From: a virus
Direction: 5' to 3' (one strand)
IMG/VR virus record: IMGVR_UViG_3300027796_000280
Coordinates: 1-31,155 of that record
Length of the DNA stretch: 31,155 nucleotides
The first letter of the stretch is position 1; the number at the start of each line of letters is the position of its first letter. Below the pieces are notes generated by a model. It was not told the DNA's origin, searched no databases, and was given only the letters and a program-made list of their open reading frames with translations. A program made the translations under genes and the position numbers. Below are positions 1 through 7,038 of this stretch, one piece after another.

Positions 1-106
1 GTGATTGCCCAAACCCCAAAATGCAGGGACGGCGTGGCGACGAGACCGGTTTGAGACAAATGGCGACGACAGCGTCGCTCTCAGCGATCTGCTCGCGCTG
101 AACCAT
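1..106 (-). CDS. candidate 5' end of the gene after the transposase (B position), partial
   Basis: An ATG at 106 on the minus strand is preceded by GAGG about 5 nt upstream and opens a frame that stays open to base 1, beginning MVQREQIAESD. In Mu-like phages the gene after the transposase usually encodes the B target-capture ATPase, but only 35 residues are visible and no ATPase motif falls in them. It would overlap the transposase tail, in keeping with the rest of this operon. The name rests on position alone. Confidence 0.3.
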   Translation of the reverse strand, partial: MVQREQIAESDAVVAICLKPVSSPRRPCILGFGQS

Positions 107-2061
107 ATTGCCTCACACTCTCTGAGATCAGCGCGGCCGCTGCGCGCTTCGCGGCGCACTTGAGATGCGGTCTGGTCGTATGGAGTGAGGATCACGCTGT
201 TGCTCTGGGCAAGTTCCAGCGGGCGCGCTCCGACGCCTCTTCCGTAGTCGGATCGTATGCGTTCCAGATCCTCTGCATCGGCCTGCGGAGCAATCACGCG
301 CATCGCCTTCAACTCGGCTTTGCGCTGACGAGTTCCGTCGCGCAGGATGGCAAGGCCCAGAGCGTCATCTGGACGCACCATGGCTCCTGCAGCCTCGTAC
401 AGATCACATGTTCCGATGAGGGGGCCGTGCCCCGTGTCGGTCGCCTCGTAGCACCATGCCACGCGCAGGTCGTCTGGATCATACCGCAGTACGACCGTGC
501 GCCCCTTCTCGCGTGGCATCCACTCGGCCCACCAGGTCGCATCGACGGACGCCAGGTGGAATCCGCGGCGGCCTATGGTGCCGCGAGCCATCTTGCTGAC
601 CAGCATGGCCGCAGTGTCTGCTGAGACGCTCGGTAGTGGCCCGTGGATGGCGTAATCGGCTTCAAGCACCTGGGCGCGCGTGCGGCCCTTGTGGGTCTTC
701 CCATTGCAACGGTGGTGCGGGATCAATTCGCTGTACCATTGGTCCAGGGCAGCGCGCACTTGATCAAACGTCGGGATCTGCGATTCGCGTTTGAGCGTTT
801 CCTTCAAACGATTCGGTTTTTCAACGGCATTGCCGCCCTTGAACGTCGACCAGAACCGGTCGAACTTGTTCTTCATCTCCAGGAACTGCCGCTCGATGGG
901 CTTGGCGCGGGCGTTGTGGACTTCAGCGAAATGCACCTGGATCCCGAGCATGGCGGCGACCGATCCCGTATGCTGCTTGTCGTAGTCCACACGATGCCCG
1001 CGTGACATGCCGGTGACTTCGTCGTTGCGGTACTCGCGACCATTGTCGAGGTACCACCAGTCGGGCTTCCCCTTGTTCACGATTCCATGTCGCAAAGCGC
1101 GCATTGTGTTCTCGGCGCTCGGTGCCGAGAGGTGGACGTGCCATCCCATGGGTACGTAGGACTTCATACAAAGGAATGCCGTAACCCAGGAGCGAGTCGT
1201 CGTCTTGATGGAGTCGTCGCGGACGAGAATATCCAGAACGCGAGAGTCACCAACCCAGATTCGACCCGATACCAGATCGCTGTAGTCGCGTTCGACGTAG
1301 TAGCCCCAGCGGTCGTAGAACTTCTTTTCGCCATCGCGCTTGAAGGCGATCACTGCGGGGGAATATTCCCGTTCCAGTCGGCGCATGAATGCGCTGCGCG
1401 ATGGGAATGAGGTGGGATCGAAATGTTCACCGGCTTCTATGGCCAGGCGCATGGCCGCCCCAAGAGCGACCTCGTGAGCGTTGTTGATCGAGATCTTGTT
1501 CTCATTGAGGTAGGCGCCGCAGAACGCCTCGAACCAGTCATCACGGACGGAGCTTTCTGGCAATCGCGAGTCGCGCAGAAGGAGTCCAATCAGGCCTTGC
1601 TCCGCCACCTGGGCGCGGACACGATACAGGCTGCCGAGAGAGATCTGGTGGTCAGCATGCTCACGATTCCAGATCGCGCAGAATTCGTCTAGGGATTTGC
1701 GGCCTTGCAGGTCTTTCGTCGCGACCAACACTTGGCTCCAGCGATCGAAATACTTGCGCGTGCGCTGGTCGGCGCGTTGGTAGGCCTGGAACAGATCGCC
1801 ACCCGCATCCTGCTCGCGAGATGCGTCTACGCGCTGGCGCGCCTCCCAGGCGTCGACTGCGGTGATGGGGAGTGACGCGAGGCGGATCTCGCACCGCTCG
1901 CCGCCACGCCCCTCGCGAGGCACTTGACGCGTCTGGTACTGCGCCATCGCGCGCTGCATGGATCGCTGCGATACTCCCAGCAGCTCCGCTGCAAGATCCG
2001 TGGTGATCCAGGTATCGGCATAGAGCGCCGTGATCGGGGTTGCAAGCAGGGCGTCACCCAT
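1..2061 (-). CDS. Mu A-like DDE transposase (runs to the window edge)
   Basis: This is the phage transposase, which binds the phage ends and catalyses strand transfer during integration and replicative transposition. The minus frame starting at 2061 has no stop codon before base 1 (687 codons). A helix-turn-helix region lies at about residues 20-40. An integrase-type core follows with D272 (in WVGDSRVLD), D339 (in WWYLDNGREYRN) and E390 (in ARAKPIERQF). These sit almost exactly where Mu A has D269, D336 and E392. A Mu-transposase C-terminal domain follows. The start is supported by AGGAGG about 7 nt upstream, and it overlaps the preceding stop by 8 nt. The last ~60 residues look unlike coding sequence, and another frame ends at 81, so the true C-terminus is uncertain. 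Mu A is 663 aa, which suits an end near this edge. Confidence 0.93.
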   Translation of the reverse strand, partial: MGDALLATPITALYADTWITTDLAAELLGVSQRSMQRAMAQYQTRQVPREGRGGERCEIRLASLPITAVDAWEARQRVDASREQDAGGDLFQAYQRADQRTRKYFDRWSQVLVATKDLQGRKSLDEFCAIWNREHADHQISLGSLYRVRAQVAEQGLIGLLLRDSRLPESSVRDDWFEAFCGAYLNENKISINNAHEVALGAAMRLAIEAGEHFDPTSFPSRSAFMRRLEREYSPAVIAFKRDGEKKFYDRWGYYVERDYSDLVSGRIWVGDSRVLDILVRDDSIKTTTRSWVTAFLCMKSYVPMGWHVHLSAPSAENTMRALRHGIVNKGKPDWWYLDNGREYRNDEVTGMSRGHRVDYDKQHTGSVAAMLGIQVHFAEVHNARAKPIERQFLEMKNKFDRFWSTFKGGNAVEKPNRLKETLKRESQIPTFDQVRAALDQWYSELIPHHRCNGKTHKGRTRAQVLEADYAIHGPLPSVSADTAAMLVSKMARGTIGRRGFHLASVDATWWAEWMPREKGRTVVLRYDPDDLRVAWCYEATDTGHGPLIGTCDLYEAAGAMVRPDDALGLAILRDGTRQRKAELKAMRVIAPQADAEDLERIRSDYGRGVGARPLELAQSNSVILTPYDQTASQVRREARSGRADLRECEAIWFSASRSLRATLSSPFVSNRSRRHAVPAFWGLGNH

Positions 2062-2701
2062 GGAGAGCCTCCTGCACCTCTGCTGATCCGCGCCAGCCGA
2101 CGATCAGCGCCCAGAACAGGCGTTGGATGAACTTTCGAGAGATGTTGAAGGCGGATTGAATAGACGATCCTTGTCGACGCCTGGTTTCATACCGCACCAG
2201 ATCGGAGACTGAGCTCCGAAGCTTCCTGTTGAGTCCAATCGCCATCCGTTTCCAGCTACTCGATGCCCGCAACTCCGAGCGCAGGTGTCCAGACAGGATT
2301 CGGCGCTGGCGAAGGAGGCGCTCTCGATCGATGTTCGATGCCCGCAGGCGCTTGGCCATCTCCCATGATTCCTGCAGGACGCTATCAGTGTCCCGATCGA
2401 CCGAGGCGCGATACGAAAGCAGCCGATCCGTCAGCCCGGCGACCTCGAAGCGCAAGTGCTGGATCTCCTCGTCCCGGCTCTGGAGAACGCGGCGCAATTC
2501 GTTCTGGGTACCGGCCTGGTTGTTCCCGCCAGCTTCCAACGCGGCGATGATGCGCTCCGCCAGGCCGAGGCGGTCGCGGAAGATCGCGACATGCCGCGCC
2601 AGAATCCGTCGCTGACGCTTGAGGCGATCGACCTCGCGCAAGGCGCGTGACGAGGTGCGGATGGACAGATTGAGCGCTGCGGTAGTCTCCTTCTCGCTCA
2701 T
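2054..2701 (-). CDS. early coiled-coil protein with two QRRIL motifs, unknown function
   Basis: Unknown function. The protein has 215 aa and is rich in Arg, Leu and Glu, with long predicted helices. QRRIL followed by a basic-hydrophobic helix occurs at residues 30-38 (QRRILARHV) and 132-140 (QRRILSGHL). The same motif appears in the 258-aa protein encoded at 3986-4762. A hydrophobic stretch near residues 192-203 (IQRLFWALIVGW) could touch a membrane or be buried. The start at 2701 is chosen because GGAGGG lies about 10 nt upstream and the ATG overlaps the previous stop as ATGA; a longer frame exists but would run into the upstream gene. It sits directly before the transposase, where it might be an accessory to transposition or early host takeover. 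That role is inference. Confidence 0.8.
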   Translation of the reverse strand: MSEKETTAALNLSIRTSSRALREVDRLKRQRRILARHVAIFRDRLGLAERIIAALEAGGNNQAGTQNELRRVLQSRDEEIQHLRFEVAGLTDRLLSYRASVDRDTDSVLQESWEMAKRLRASNIDRERLLRQRRILSGHLRSELRASSSWKRMAIGLNRKLRSSVSDLVRYETRRRQGSSIQSAFNISRKFIQRLFWALIVGWRGSAEVQEALHG

Positions 2702-2892
2702 GAATCGCTTCCCTCCAGAATGCTGATGCGTTGGTTGGCGCACTCGAGAGCATCGCCCAAGGCGATATTCTCGGTGCGCATGCGGTGGTACTCGCGGCAG
2801 ATCGCCGTCGCGAGATGCGCTGGTGGCTCGATGGGCACGCAGCCCACTTCCAACGCGACACGGTGGAGCGCCTCGAGGGCGGGGGTGCTCAT
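2698..2892 (-). CDS. small early protein (64 aa), unknown function
   Basis: Not recognised. The 64-residue product has a helical, leucine-rich C-terminal half (NIALGDALECANQRISIL) that could form a short coiled coil, and two cysteines (in VGCVP and LECAN). It overlaps both neighbours by the ATGA arrangement, so it is probably translated by coupling with the genes on either side; no strong Shine-Dalgarno sequence is visible before its ATG. The tight packing is the main support that it is real. Confidence 0.65.
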   Translation of the reverse strand: MSTPALEALHRVALEVGCVPIEPPAHLATAICREYHRMRTENIALGDALECANQRISILEGSDS

Positions 2893-3146
2893 GCGGACGC
2901 GCCCACTTCCGGGTATCCCCAGATCGTCACCTCGATGGAGGCGGTGACATTGATCCGGCGAGGAGCCTCTCGCATGGAGTGCTCCTCGCGTACCAGGACC
3001 ATGACCGGCGCGGATTCGATGTCATTGACATTCACGTCCTTGTCGTCGCGCACGTAGTCGGCGGCAGCGGATTCTGGGCATACCGCCGAGACCGGATAGC
3101 CGATCGGTTCGGGCTGGCCATCGTACCAGCAACGAAAGGCGCTCAT
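2889..3146 (-). CDS. small early protein (85 aa), unknown function
   Basis: Not recognised. The 85-aa product has an N-terminal segment with aromatic and Cys residues (FRCWYDG, then VCPES). The second half looks beta-stranded (ESAPVMVLVREEHS, RINVTASIEVTIWGY), suggesting a small globular protein. No membrane segment or catalytic motif is visible. Start and stop both overlap neighbours by 4 nt (ATGA), placing it firmly in the early operon. Small acidic early proteins of phages often bind host factors, but nothing here shows that directly. Confidence 0.68.
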   Translation of the reverse strand: MSAFRCWYDGQPEPIGYPVSAVCPESAAADYVRDDKDVNVNDIESAPVMVLVREEHSMREAPRRINVTASIEVTIWGYPEVGASA

Positions 3147-3391
3147 GCCTCGGCTCCTCCGTAGAGGTCGCCCAGGTCGTCGTCGCCGTTGAGGATCCCC
3201 TCTGCGACCGCCAGGCGCACCAAGGCATCCCAGCTGGGAGTCCAGACGCGGCCCGTGTCCTTGGAGCGGATGATCGGGAGTTTCGAGGATGGATTGAATC
3301 CGATGTGGAACACCCCTCCATCCACCCGGCGAGTACCGATGTAGGAGGTGGGCAGGACAGTGCTGCGCTTGTGGATAATGCCGACGCTCAT
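3143..3391 (-). CDS. small early protein (82 aa), unknown function
   Basis: Not recognised. The start at 3391 (MSVGIIHKRST) is preferred to a longer frame because it makes the ATGA overlap seen throughout this operon. The N-terminal part looks beta-rich (TVLPTSYIGTRRVDGGVFHIGFNP). It then has the pattern TGRVWTPSWDALVRLAVAEGIL, and ends in an acidic tail (NGDDDLGDLYGGAEA). The product is soluble, with no cysteine and no obvious catalytic site. Function cannot be assigned. Confidence 0.68.
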   Translation of the reverse strand: MSVGIIHKRSTVLPTSYIGTRRVDGGVFHIGFNPSSKLPIIRSKDTGRVWTPSWDALVRLAVAEGILNGDDDLGDLYGGAEA

Positions 3392-3750
3392 GCCGGAACC
3401 TCGCATGTGGTACGGTTCGCGAGATCGATCCACTCGTCGGGCCACAAAGCGAGCGGCTTGACGGTGGAGTTATCCAGAATGCGCGGGTTCCCTTTGAGAC
3501 GTTCCAGATCGCGCTGAATCAGAGCGCGGGCTTCAGCTGCATGGACGACAGCTATCTCGTAGTCGCTATCCATCATGACGGTGGGAATGACCATCTCGGG
3601 ACGGCTTTCCGCGTCATTCAGCGTCATCGTGTTCCAGCGCACGACCAGGAGAAGCTCTGCTTCGTTGTCGTAGTCGGCGAGCTCGATGGCGCCGGGCGGG
3701 ACGGTGCGCCCAAGCAAGACGTGGCCGGAGCGGAAGCAGTAGGCTTTCAT
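3388..3750 (-). CDS. early protein (120 aa), unknown function
   Basis: Not recognised. The start at 3750 (MKAYCFRSGHV) is chosen for the ATGA overlap with the upstream gene; the open frame extends further but would cover two neighbours. The product is acidic and mixed alpha/beta. A beta-like N-terminal half (VPPGAIELADY, ELLLVVRWNTMTL) is followed by a helical stretch near residues 68-90 (EIAVVHAAEARALIQRDLER). A dense Asp/Glu content together with WPDEWIDL near the end could suggest a nucleic-acid mimic or protein-binding role, but that is speculation. Confidence 0.68.
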   Translation of the reverse strand: MKAYCFRSGHVLLGRTVPPGAIELADYDNEAELLLVVRWNTMTLNDAESRPEMVIPTVMMDSDYEIAVVHAAEARALIQRDLERLKGNPRILDNSTVKPLALWPDEWIDLANRTTCEVPA

Positions 3751-3989
3751 GCGGCAAGCTCCAGCTTGCATGCATCTCCGATGAAGCTGCCGGTTCGAAG
3801 CTCGAAGCAACGTACAGAGGAGCAAGCGTCGACGAGAGGGATCTCGATGCGCACATTCTGTCCTTTGCGGGATGCCATCCATTCGCCCCACCAGAACGTA
3901 TAGGGGATGTCCGTGCGAATTCCACGTCGTTCGATGAGGACGATCTCCTTGGAGACGATCTCTGCTTTTGGTGATTCCGAGGCATTCAT
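3747..3989 (-). CDS. small early protein (80 aa), unknown function
   Basis: Not recognised. It has 80 aa and begins MNASESPKAEIVSK; the start at 3989 makes the usual ATGA overlap. The middle is aromatic-rich (IPYTFWWGEWMASRKGQ) and the end has two cysteines (VDACSSVRCFEL and GDACKLEL contribute three in all). The content fits a small beta-sheet protein. Nothing visible points to DNA binding or membrane insertion. Confidence 0.66.
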   Translation of the reverse strand: MNASESPKAEIVSKEIVLIERRGIRTDIPYTFWWGEWMASRKGQNVRIEIPLVDACSSVRCFELRTGSFIGDACKLELAA

Positions 3990-4762
3990 GCACGGGCTCC
4001 TGTGCGGTTGAGGAACAGCTCGTTGCCGAGCTTGACGTGGGTGACGCGGCGGTGGTGCACCCGCTTCGACAAGCGTTCGCAATGATTCGCCATTACACGC
4101 AGGGATTTGTTGGATTCGAAAAGGCGGGCCTGGAGGGCGTTGCGGTCGGCGGTTACGGCCGCGATGTGGTTGCGGAGGACCTCGATGTCGGTGGACTTCT
4201 CGGCGATCTCGTTGCCCAGGCGCAGCGCTGTGGCGGCGGCGCGGGACTGGGACTCGTCCAGTTCGGCGCGAAGGGCGCGGGATTCGCGCAGGGAATCGCG
4301 GAGATGGTTGGCGAGGATGCGGCGCTGGGTGAGGAGACGAGCGTCAAGAAGGCTCGCGTTGATGGTCTGGATCTGGATGCCGCGCCGAAACGCCTGGACG
4401 TCCCGCATAAGGACGACTCCGTCAGCTCCCGTGCCGACAACTTCGGCAAGATTGATGCCGAAATCCTTCGCGTACTGCATGGCTCGGCGATGAGACGCTA
4501 GGCGAGAGCCACGCATCCTCCCGACCATTAACGAATTGACGACTCGATCCAATCCAAGCTCCAGCATGATTGGAAGCGCTCCGATGGTATCGGGAGTGCA
4601 GCCCTTCAATATCTGCGTGAGCATGTGGCTCCAAAGCGACTTCGGCGCCAGCTTCAATCGCTCGCAGATGATGGTGGAGACGACATGCCAATCGATCAAC
4701 CCTCGACTATTGCAATAGGGCTGCGCTTCGGGCGGAATGAAAACACCAGGGATAGCGGTCAT
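3986..4762 (-). CDS. early coiled-coil protein (258 aa) with QRRIL motif, unknown function
   Basis: Function unknown. The first ~115 residues look globular and contain hydrophobic helices (DWHVVSTIICERL; GALPIMLELGLDRVV). Residues ~135-235 form a long, charged, heptad-like coiled coil. Within it QRRILANHL (146-154) matches the motif found twice in the 215-aa protein of the same operon, and LRVMANHCERL (221-231) looks like a degenerate further copy. A basic tail with RVHHRRVTHVK follows. It is the second gene of the leftward operon and overlaps both neighbours by 4 nt. A DNA- or protein-bridging role is possible. It could be a nuclease-inhibitor analogue, since Mu Gam is also coiled-coil and early, but no Gam signature is visible. 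Confidence 0.8.
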   Translation of the reverse strand: MTAIPGVFIPPEAQPYCNSRGLIDWHVVSTIICERLKLAPKSLWSHMLTQILKGCTPDTIGALPIMLELGLDRVVNSLMVGRMRGSRLASHRRAMQYAKDFGINLAEVVGTGADGVVLMRDVQAFRRGIQIQTINASLLDARLLTQRRILANHLRDSLRESRALRAELDESQSRAAATALRLGNEIAEKSTDIEVLRNHIAAVTADRNALQARLFESNKSLRVMANHCERLSKRVHHRRVTHVKLGNELFLNRTGARA

Positions 4763-4962
4763 GCGGCGACCCGCTGGGGAGTCTTTGGCGCTGCTTCCAT
4801 AAGATTCATGGCTCGCAGCTCTTTTTCCAGCGGTGCGCTATTGCGGACGCCTCGCGCAACCTCTCGGCAGTAGCTGGATGGGTACTTGCGCCCCAGCTTC
4901 TCAGAGACAATGCGAGAGACAGCGATCCAGTCTGTACGAGTTACGAAAATTTTCTGAGGCAT
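4759..4962 (-). CDS. first gene of the early operon, small possible Ner-like DNA-binding protein
   Basis: A 67-aa protein at the head of the leftward operon. Its ATG has AAGGAG about 10 nt upstream, the clearest start in this block. The region DWIAVSRIVSEKLGRKYPSSYCREVARG resembles a short helix-turn-helix, with a helix, a K/Y turn and a second polar helix. In Mu the first early gene is ner, a small DNA-binding regulator that turns down early and repressor transcription, and position and size fit that role here. I cannot confirm homology, so the regulatory function is inferred. Confidence 0.7.
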   Translation of the reverse strand: MPQKIFVTRTDWIAVSRIVSEKLGRKYPSSYCREVARGVRNSAPLEKELRAMNLMEAAPKTPQRVAA

Positions 4963-5047
4963 CAGAGGCCGCTCCTTCTATGCTTTGATTGGGCTTTGCT
5001 GGTGCTGTACAAGAGCACTACAACCAACATACAATCGGATTGTACAG
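4963..5047. promoter_or_regulatory. divergent early/repressor control region with phased operator repeats
   Basis: This lies between the leftward early operon and the rightward repressor. TACAA occurs at 5008-5012, 5019-5023 and 5030-5034, exactly 11 bp apart (one helical turn). The last copy belongs to a perfect 7+1+7 palindrome, TACAATC-G-GATTGTA (5030-5044). The outer arms CTGTACAA (5005-5012) and TTGTACAG (5040-5047) are a perfect 8-bp inverted repeat. A rightward promoter is plausible with -35 TGTACA (5006-5011) and -10 TACAAT (5030-5035), 18 bp apart. It would start a few bases before the repressor ATG and be covered by the palindrome. Leftward promoter elements are weaker. Confidence 0.65.
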
Positions 5048-5545
5048 ATGGCAAGAGAAATCACGGAGGAAGACCGCCTGATTGGACAGTCGATCTGGGA
5101 GGTTGCACGAACCTCTTTTCCCTCCAAAGGCGCCCTCGCAAAACAGCTTGGAGTCTCTGCGCAGTACCTAAACGCCTATCTGTCAGGAACAAACCGCCCA
5201 GGGATTGTGTTTTTGAAGAAGCTTGCTGACGCAGGCGTAGATATCACGAAGATCAAAGGGACGGAAGAGCTGCGAAACTTCGCCGTAAGAGACGCTTCAA
5301 TCCCAGCTATTCATGCCGGTGCCATTCGCTTACTTGGGAAGAGGCGTCTCGAGGAGATCGCAAAAACCGTTGAAGCAACGCCCCGTGAGATCGAGGATTG
5401 GGATCTCGGGAAACAGCAACCCAACCATCGCCAACTTGCACTTCTCTTTAATGAGTTGTACAAAGCCGCAGCAGCCATTTCCCAGTTTCCTCAAGCCTCC
5501 CCCGCGGGCAAGGGAACTCGGCTCCGCCAAGGAAACGACATCTGA
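5048..5545 (+). CDS. phage repressor, Cro/CI-type helix-turn-helix
   Basis: Probable lysogeny repressor. The 165-aa protein has a Cro/CI-type helix-turn-helix at residues ~27-52 (KGALAKQLGVSAQYLNAYLSG), followed by a hydrophobic helix (VFLKKLADAGVDI). A second helical unit at ~97-136 (LGKRRLEEIAKTVEATPREI) also looks like a helix-turn-helix or a dimerisation domain. It is encoded divergently from the transposase operon, with operator-like repeats in between, as expected for the Mu c/ner region. The start at 5048 is chosen because an upstream extension would read through the palindrome. No Shine-Dalgarno sequence is present and the predicted transcription start is only 5-8 nt upstream, so the message may be leaderless. 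There is no LexA-type autocleavage domain. Confidence 0.82.
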   Translation: MAREITEEDRLIGQSIWEVARTSFPSKGALAKQLGVSAQYLNAYLSGTNRPGIVFLKKLADAGVDITKIKGTEELRNFAVRDASIPAIHAGAIRLLGKRRLEEIAKTVEATPREIEDWDLGKQQPNHRQLALLFNELYKAAAAISQFPQASPAGKGTRLRQGNDI

Positions 5546-5648
5546 CAGTTGTCGCCCGCAAGGGCAACCGCATCTACGTCGCCCCCGCTCCCCGTCCGAA
5601 CCGCCCCAACTGACCCGCTCCACCGATACCCCGCATCTAGGAGAAATC

Positions 5649-6188
5649 ATGAGCCCCGGAAAACTTGGCACAGGTCACGATCACGGAGGCCTCCGCGCCC
5701 ATCCAACGACGAAGTGGCGCTGCGATGGGTGCGGTCAGTGGATGGAAATCATCTCTGTGGTGGTGCTCATTGACTCGATTCGAGGGCAATTGACGAGTCA
5801 TCGCCTCATAAACAAGCAACACACGCTCTGCCTACATGGTCGGGACGTTGAAATCATCTGGCCAGGAATACAGCTGATTGGAGTTGATGGTCTTGCAATG
5901 CTGCTTGGATGGCTTTCTGGAGGATCCCATGATCCTTCCAGCGTCGCCGCACTGATCTGGCGATTCCACATCCCTCGCTTCGAGACGGTCCACCCATGGT
6001 TCCAAGAGCGATACGACGGCCGCCCTCTTTCTGATCCGAACGCATTCATGTGCATGCAAGAGGATCTCGACGCCATGATTCGGACGCTGGATGCTGCAGG
6101 GTGGCCACCACCAGCAGTTCGTGGCCGATACCTGCTCAAGGGAGCTACTCCTGCCAAAGCGAGAGTCCGCAGGGCTCCTGATTTATGA
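5649..6188 (+). CDS. hypothetical protein (179 aa) with a CxxC motif
   Basis: Unrecognised 179-aa protein. AGGAG lies about 6 nt before the ATG, giving a clear start. Near the N-terminus RCDGCG (C25, C28) could bind metal together with C61 and H63 (TLCLHG). The middle is hydrophobic (IQLIGVDGLAMLLGWLSGG), and the C-terminal half is aromatic and basic (IWRFHIPRF, VHPWFQERYDG). It follows the repressor by about 100 nt on the same strand, so it may be expressed in the lysogen and could be a conversion or superinfection gene; that is inference. The 5546-5648 spacer holds only an imperfect hairpin. Confidence 0.65.
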   Translation: MSPGKLGTGHDHGGLRAHPTTKWRCDGCGQWMEIISVVVLIDSIRGQLTSHRLINKQHTLCLHGRDVEIIWPGIQLIGVDGLAMLLGWLSGGSHDPSSVAALIWRFHIPRFETVHPWFQERYDGRPLSDPNAFMCMQEDLDAMIRTLDAAGWPPPAVRGRYLLKGATPAKARVRRAPDL

Positions 6189-6282
6189 TAGAGAAAGACA
6201 TGGTATTCCACCGCGACCTAGTCGCCCACCGCGTGACTCTCCGCGTCTCCCCGACCTGACCAGGCCCATGCCAGGAGCCCCC

Positions 6283-6459
6283 ATGCACGCAACGATCTTC
6301 GACAACACGACTACCACCGAACGCATCATCGTCCAGTCTTCGATCGGCCTCTTCGTCGCGACGCTGACCGTCTCCGGGTCGATCACCGCGACCATCATCG
6401 CAGGCATCTTGATGATCGGCGCGTGGTACTCGATCATCCAAGACGCCGCTGGCCGATGA
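6283..6459 (+). CDS. small membrane protein (58 aa)
   Basis: Short protein with AGGAG about 7 nt upstream of its ATG. After a polar N-terminus (FDNTTTTERIIVQ), residues ~20-53 are almost wholly hydrophobic, enough for one long or two short membrane segments (IGLFVATLTV; TIIAGILMIGAWYSII). The layout resembles the small YgaP/DUF2892-type membrane proteins, and a holin role is another option given its size and the absence of another lysis gene here. Neither can be decided from sequence alone. Confidence 0.6.
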   Translation: MHATIFDNTTTTERIIVQSSIGLFVATLTVSGSITATIIAGILMIGAWYSIIQDAAGR

Positions 6460-6469
6460 CGTATTCTGA

Positions 6470-6757
6470 CTACGGAACCTGCGTTATCCTCGGATTTCCG
6501 GCGTGGTCGCGAGGCATTGCTTCCTGGAAGATCTGCTCGGGCGACCGGAGCGGCTCGATCCCCAGATCGGCCACGAGGGTCTCCGCGTGGACCTGCGCGA
6601 GATGACGCCAGTCCTCCCACTCGCACGAAGCCGCGCAGAAAAACAAGAGCGCATCAAGACACGATCGGATTCGCGTGTCGCGATCCGGGAACAACGAAAG
6701 GATATCGCCTCGTGACGAAGGCCTCCAATCAAAGCCGCTTTCCTTCTGTCGAATCAT
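6470..6757 (-). CDS. hypothetical protein (95 aa), minus strand
   Basis: Unrecognised. The minus frame from ATG 6757 has AGAGG close upstream and encodes a protein-like sequence with a helical core (SCLDALLFFCAASCEWEDW) and an acidic amphipathic stretch (HAETLVADLGIEPL). The opposite frames here look poor, which favours this strand. Its first 46 bases overlap the start of the plus-strand gene at 6712, so either the two genes overlap head to head or one of the starts is further downstream. Function unknown. Confidence 0.45.
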   Translation of the reverse strand: MIRQKESGFDWRPSSRGDILSLFPDRDTRIRSCLDALLFFCAASCEWEDWRHLAQVHAETLVADLGIEPLRSPEQIFQEAMPRDHAGNPRITQVP

Positions 6758-7032
6758 TGGACCTCTGGATCGAACCTGGGGCACTTGGGCTTCATGAGAC
6801 ATGGCACTTCTCCTTGGATGATCTCCCGTCCGGGATCCTGCGGTGCTGCGAGGACCGGAAGTGTCGGGATGGCGGCTTGAACCTTTTGGGAATGATCTCT
6901 GGATGGGTGGAAGCGGGGAAGACCTCGGTGGACGGAATGGTTGCTTGCGTGGGGCGCCAAGTCCTGATGCGCAAGCGCCGCGACTGTGCCAGCCGGTGGC
7001 TGGTGAAGGCGACTATCAGATACAAGGAGTGA
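6712..7032 (+). CDS. small cysteine-rich protein (106 aa), possible zinc binder
   Basis: The frame starts at GTG 6712, with AAAGGA about 8-10 nt upstream, and gives 106 aa. The pattern RCCEDRKCRDGGLNL (C45, C46, C51), then ACVGRQ (C79) and DCASRWLVKATIRYKE (C92), looks like a small metal-binding domain. I recall similar short proteins with a C....C.rGG...C.G....C...I.YK layout in bacterial and phage genomes, but cannot name a family with confidence. It is followed at once by a perfect hairpin. A downstream start is possible, because the first 46 bases overlap the minus-strand ORF. Confidence 0.6.
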   Translation: MTKASNQSRFPSVESLDLWIEPGALGLHETWHFSLDDLPSGILRCCEDRKCRDGGLNLLGMISGWVEAGKTSVDGMVACVGRQVLMRKRRDCASRWLVKATIRYKE

Positions 7033-7038
7033 CTGCAA

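Noticed and set aside
5546-5648. Hairpin (GCCC-GCAA-GGGC) after the repressor as a terminator
   Set aside because: The stem is short with a bulge and there is no T-tract, so it is too weak to call.
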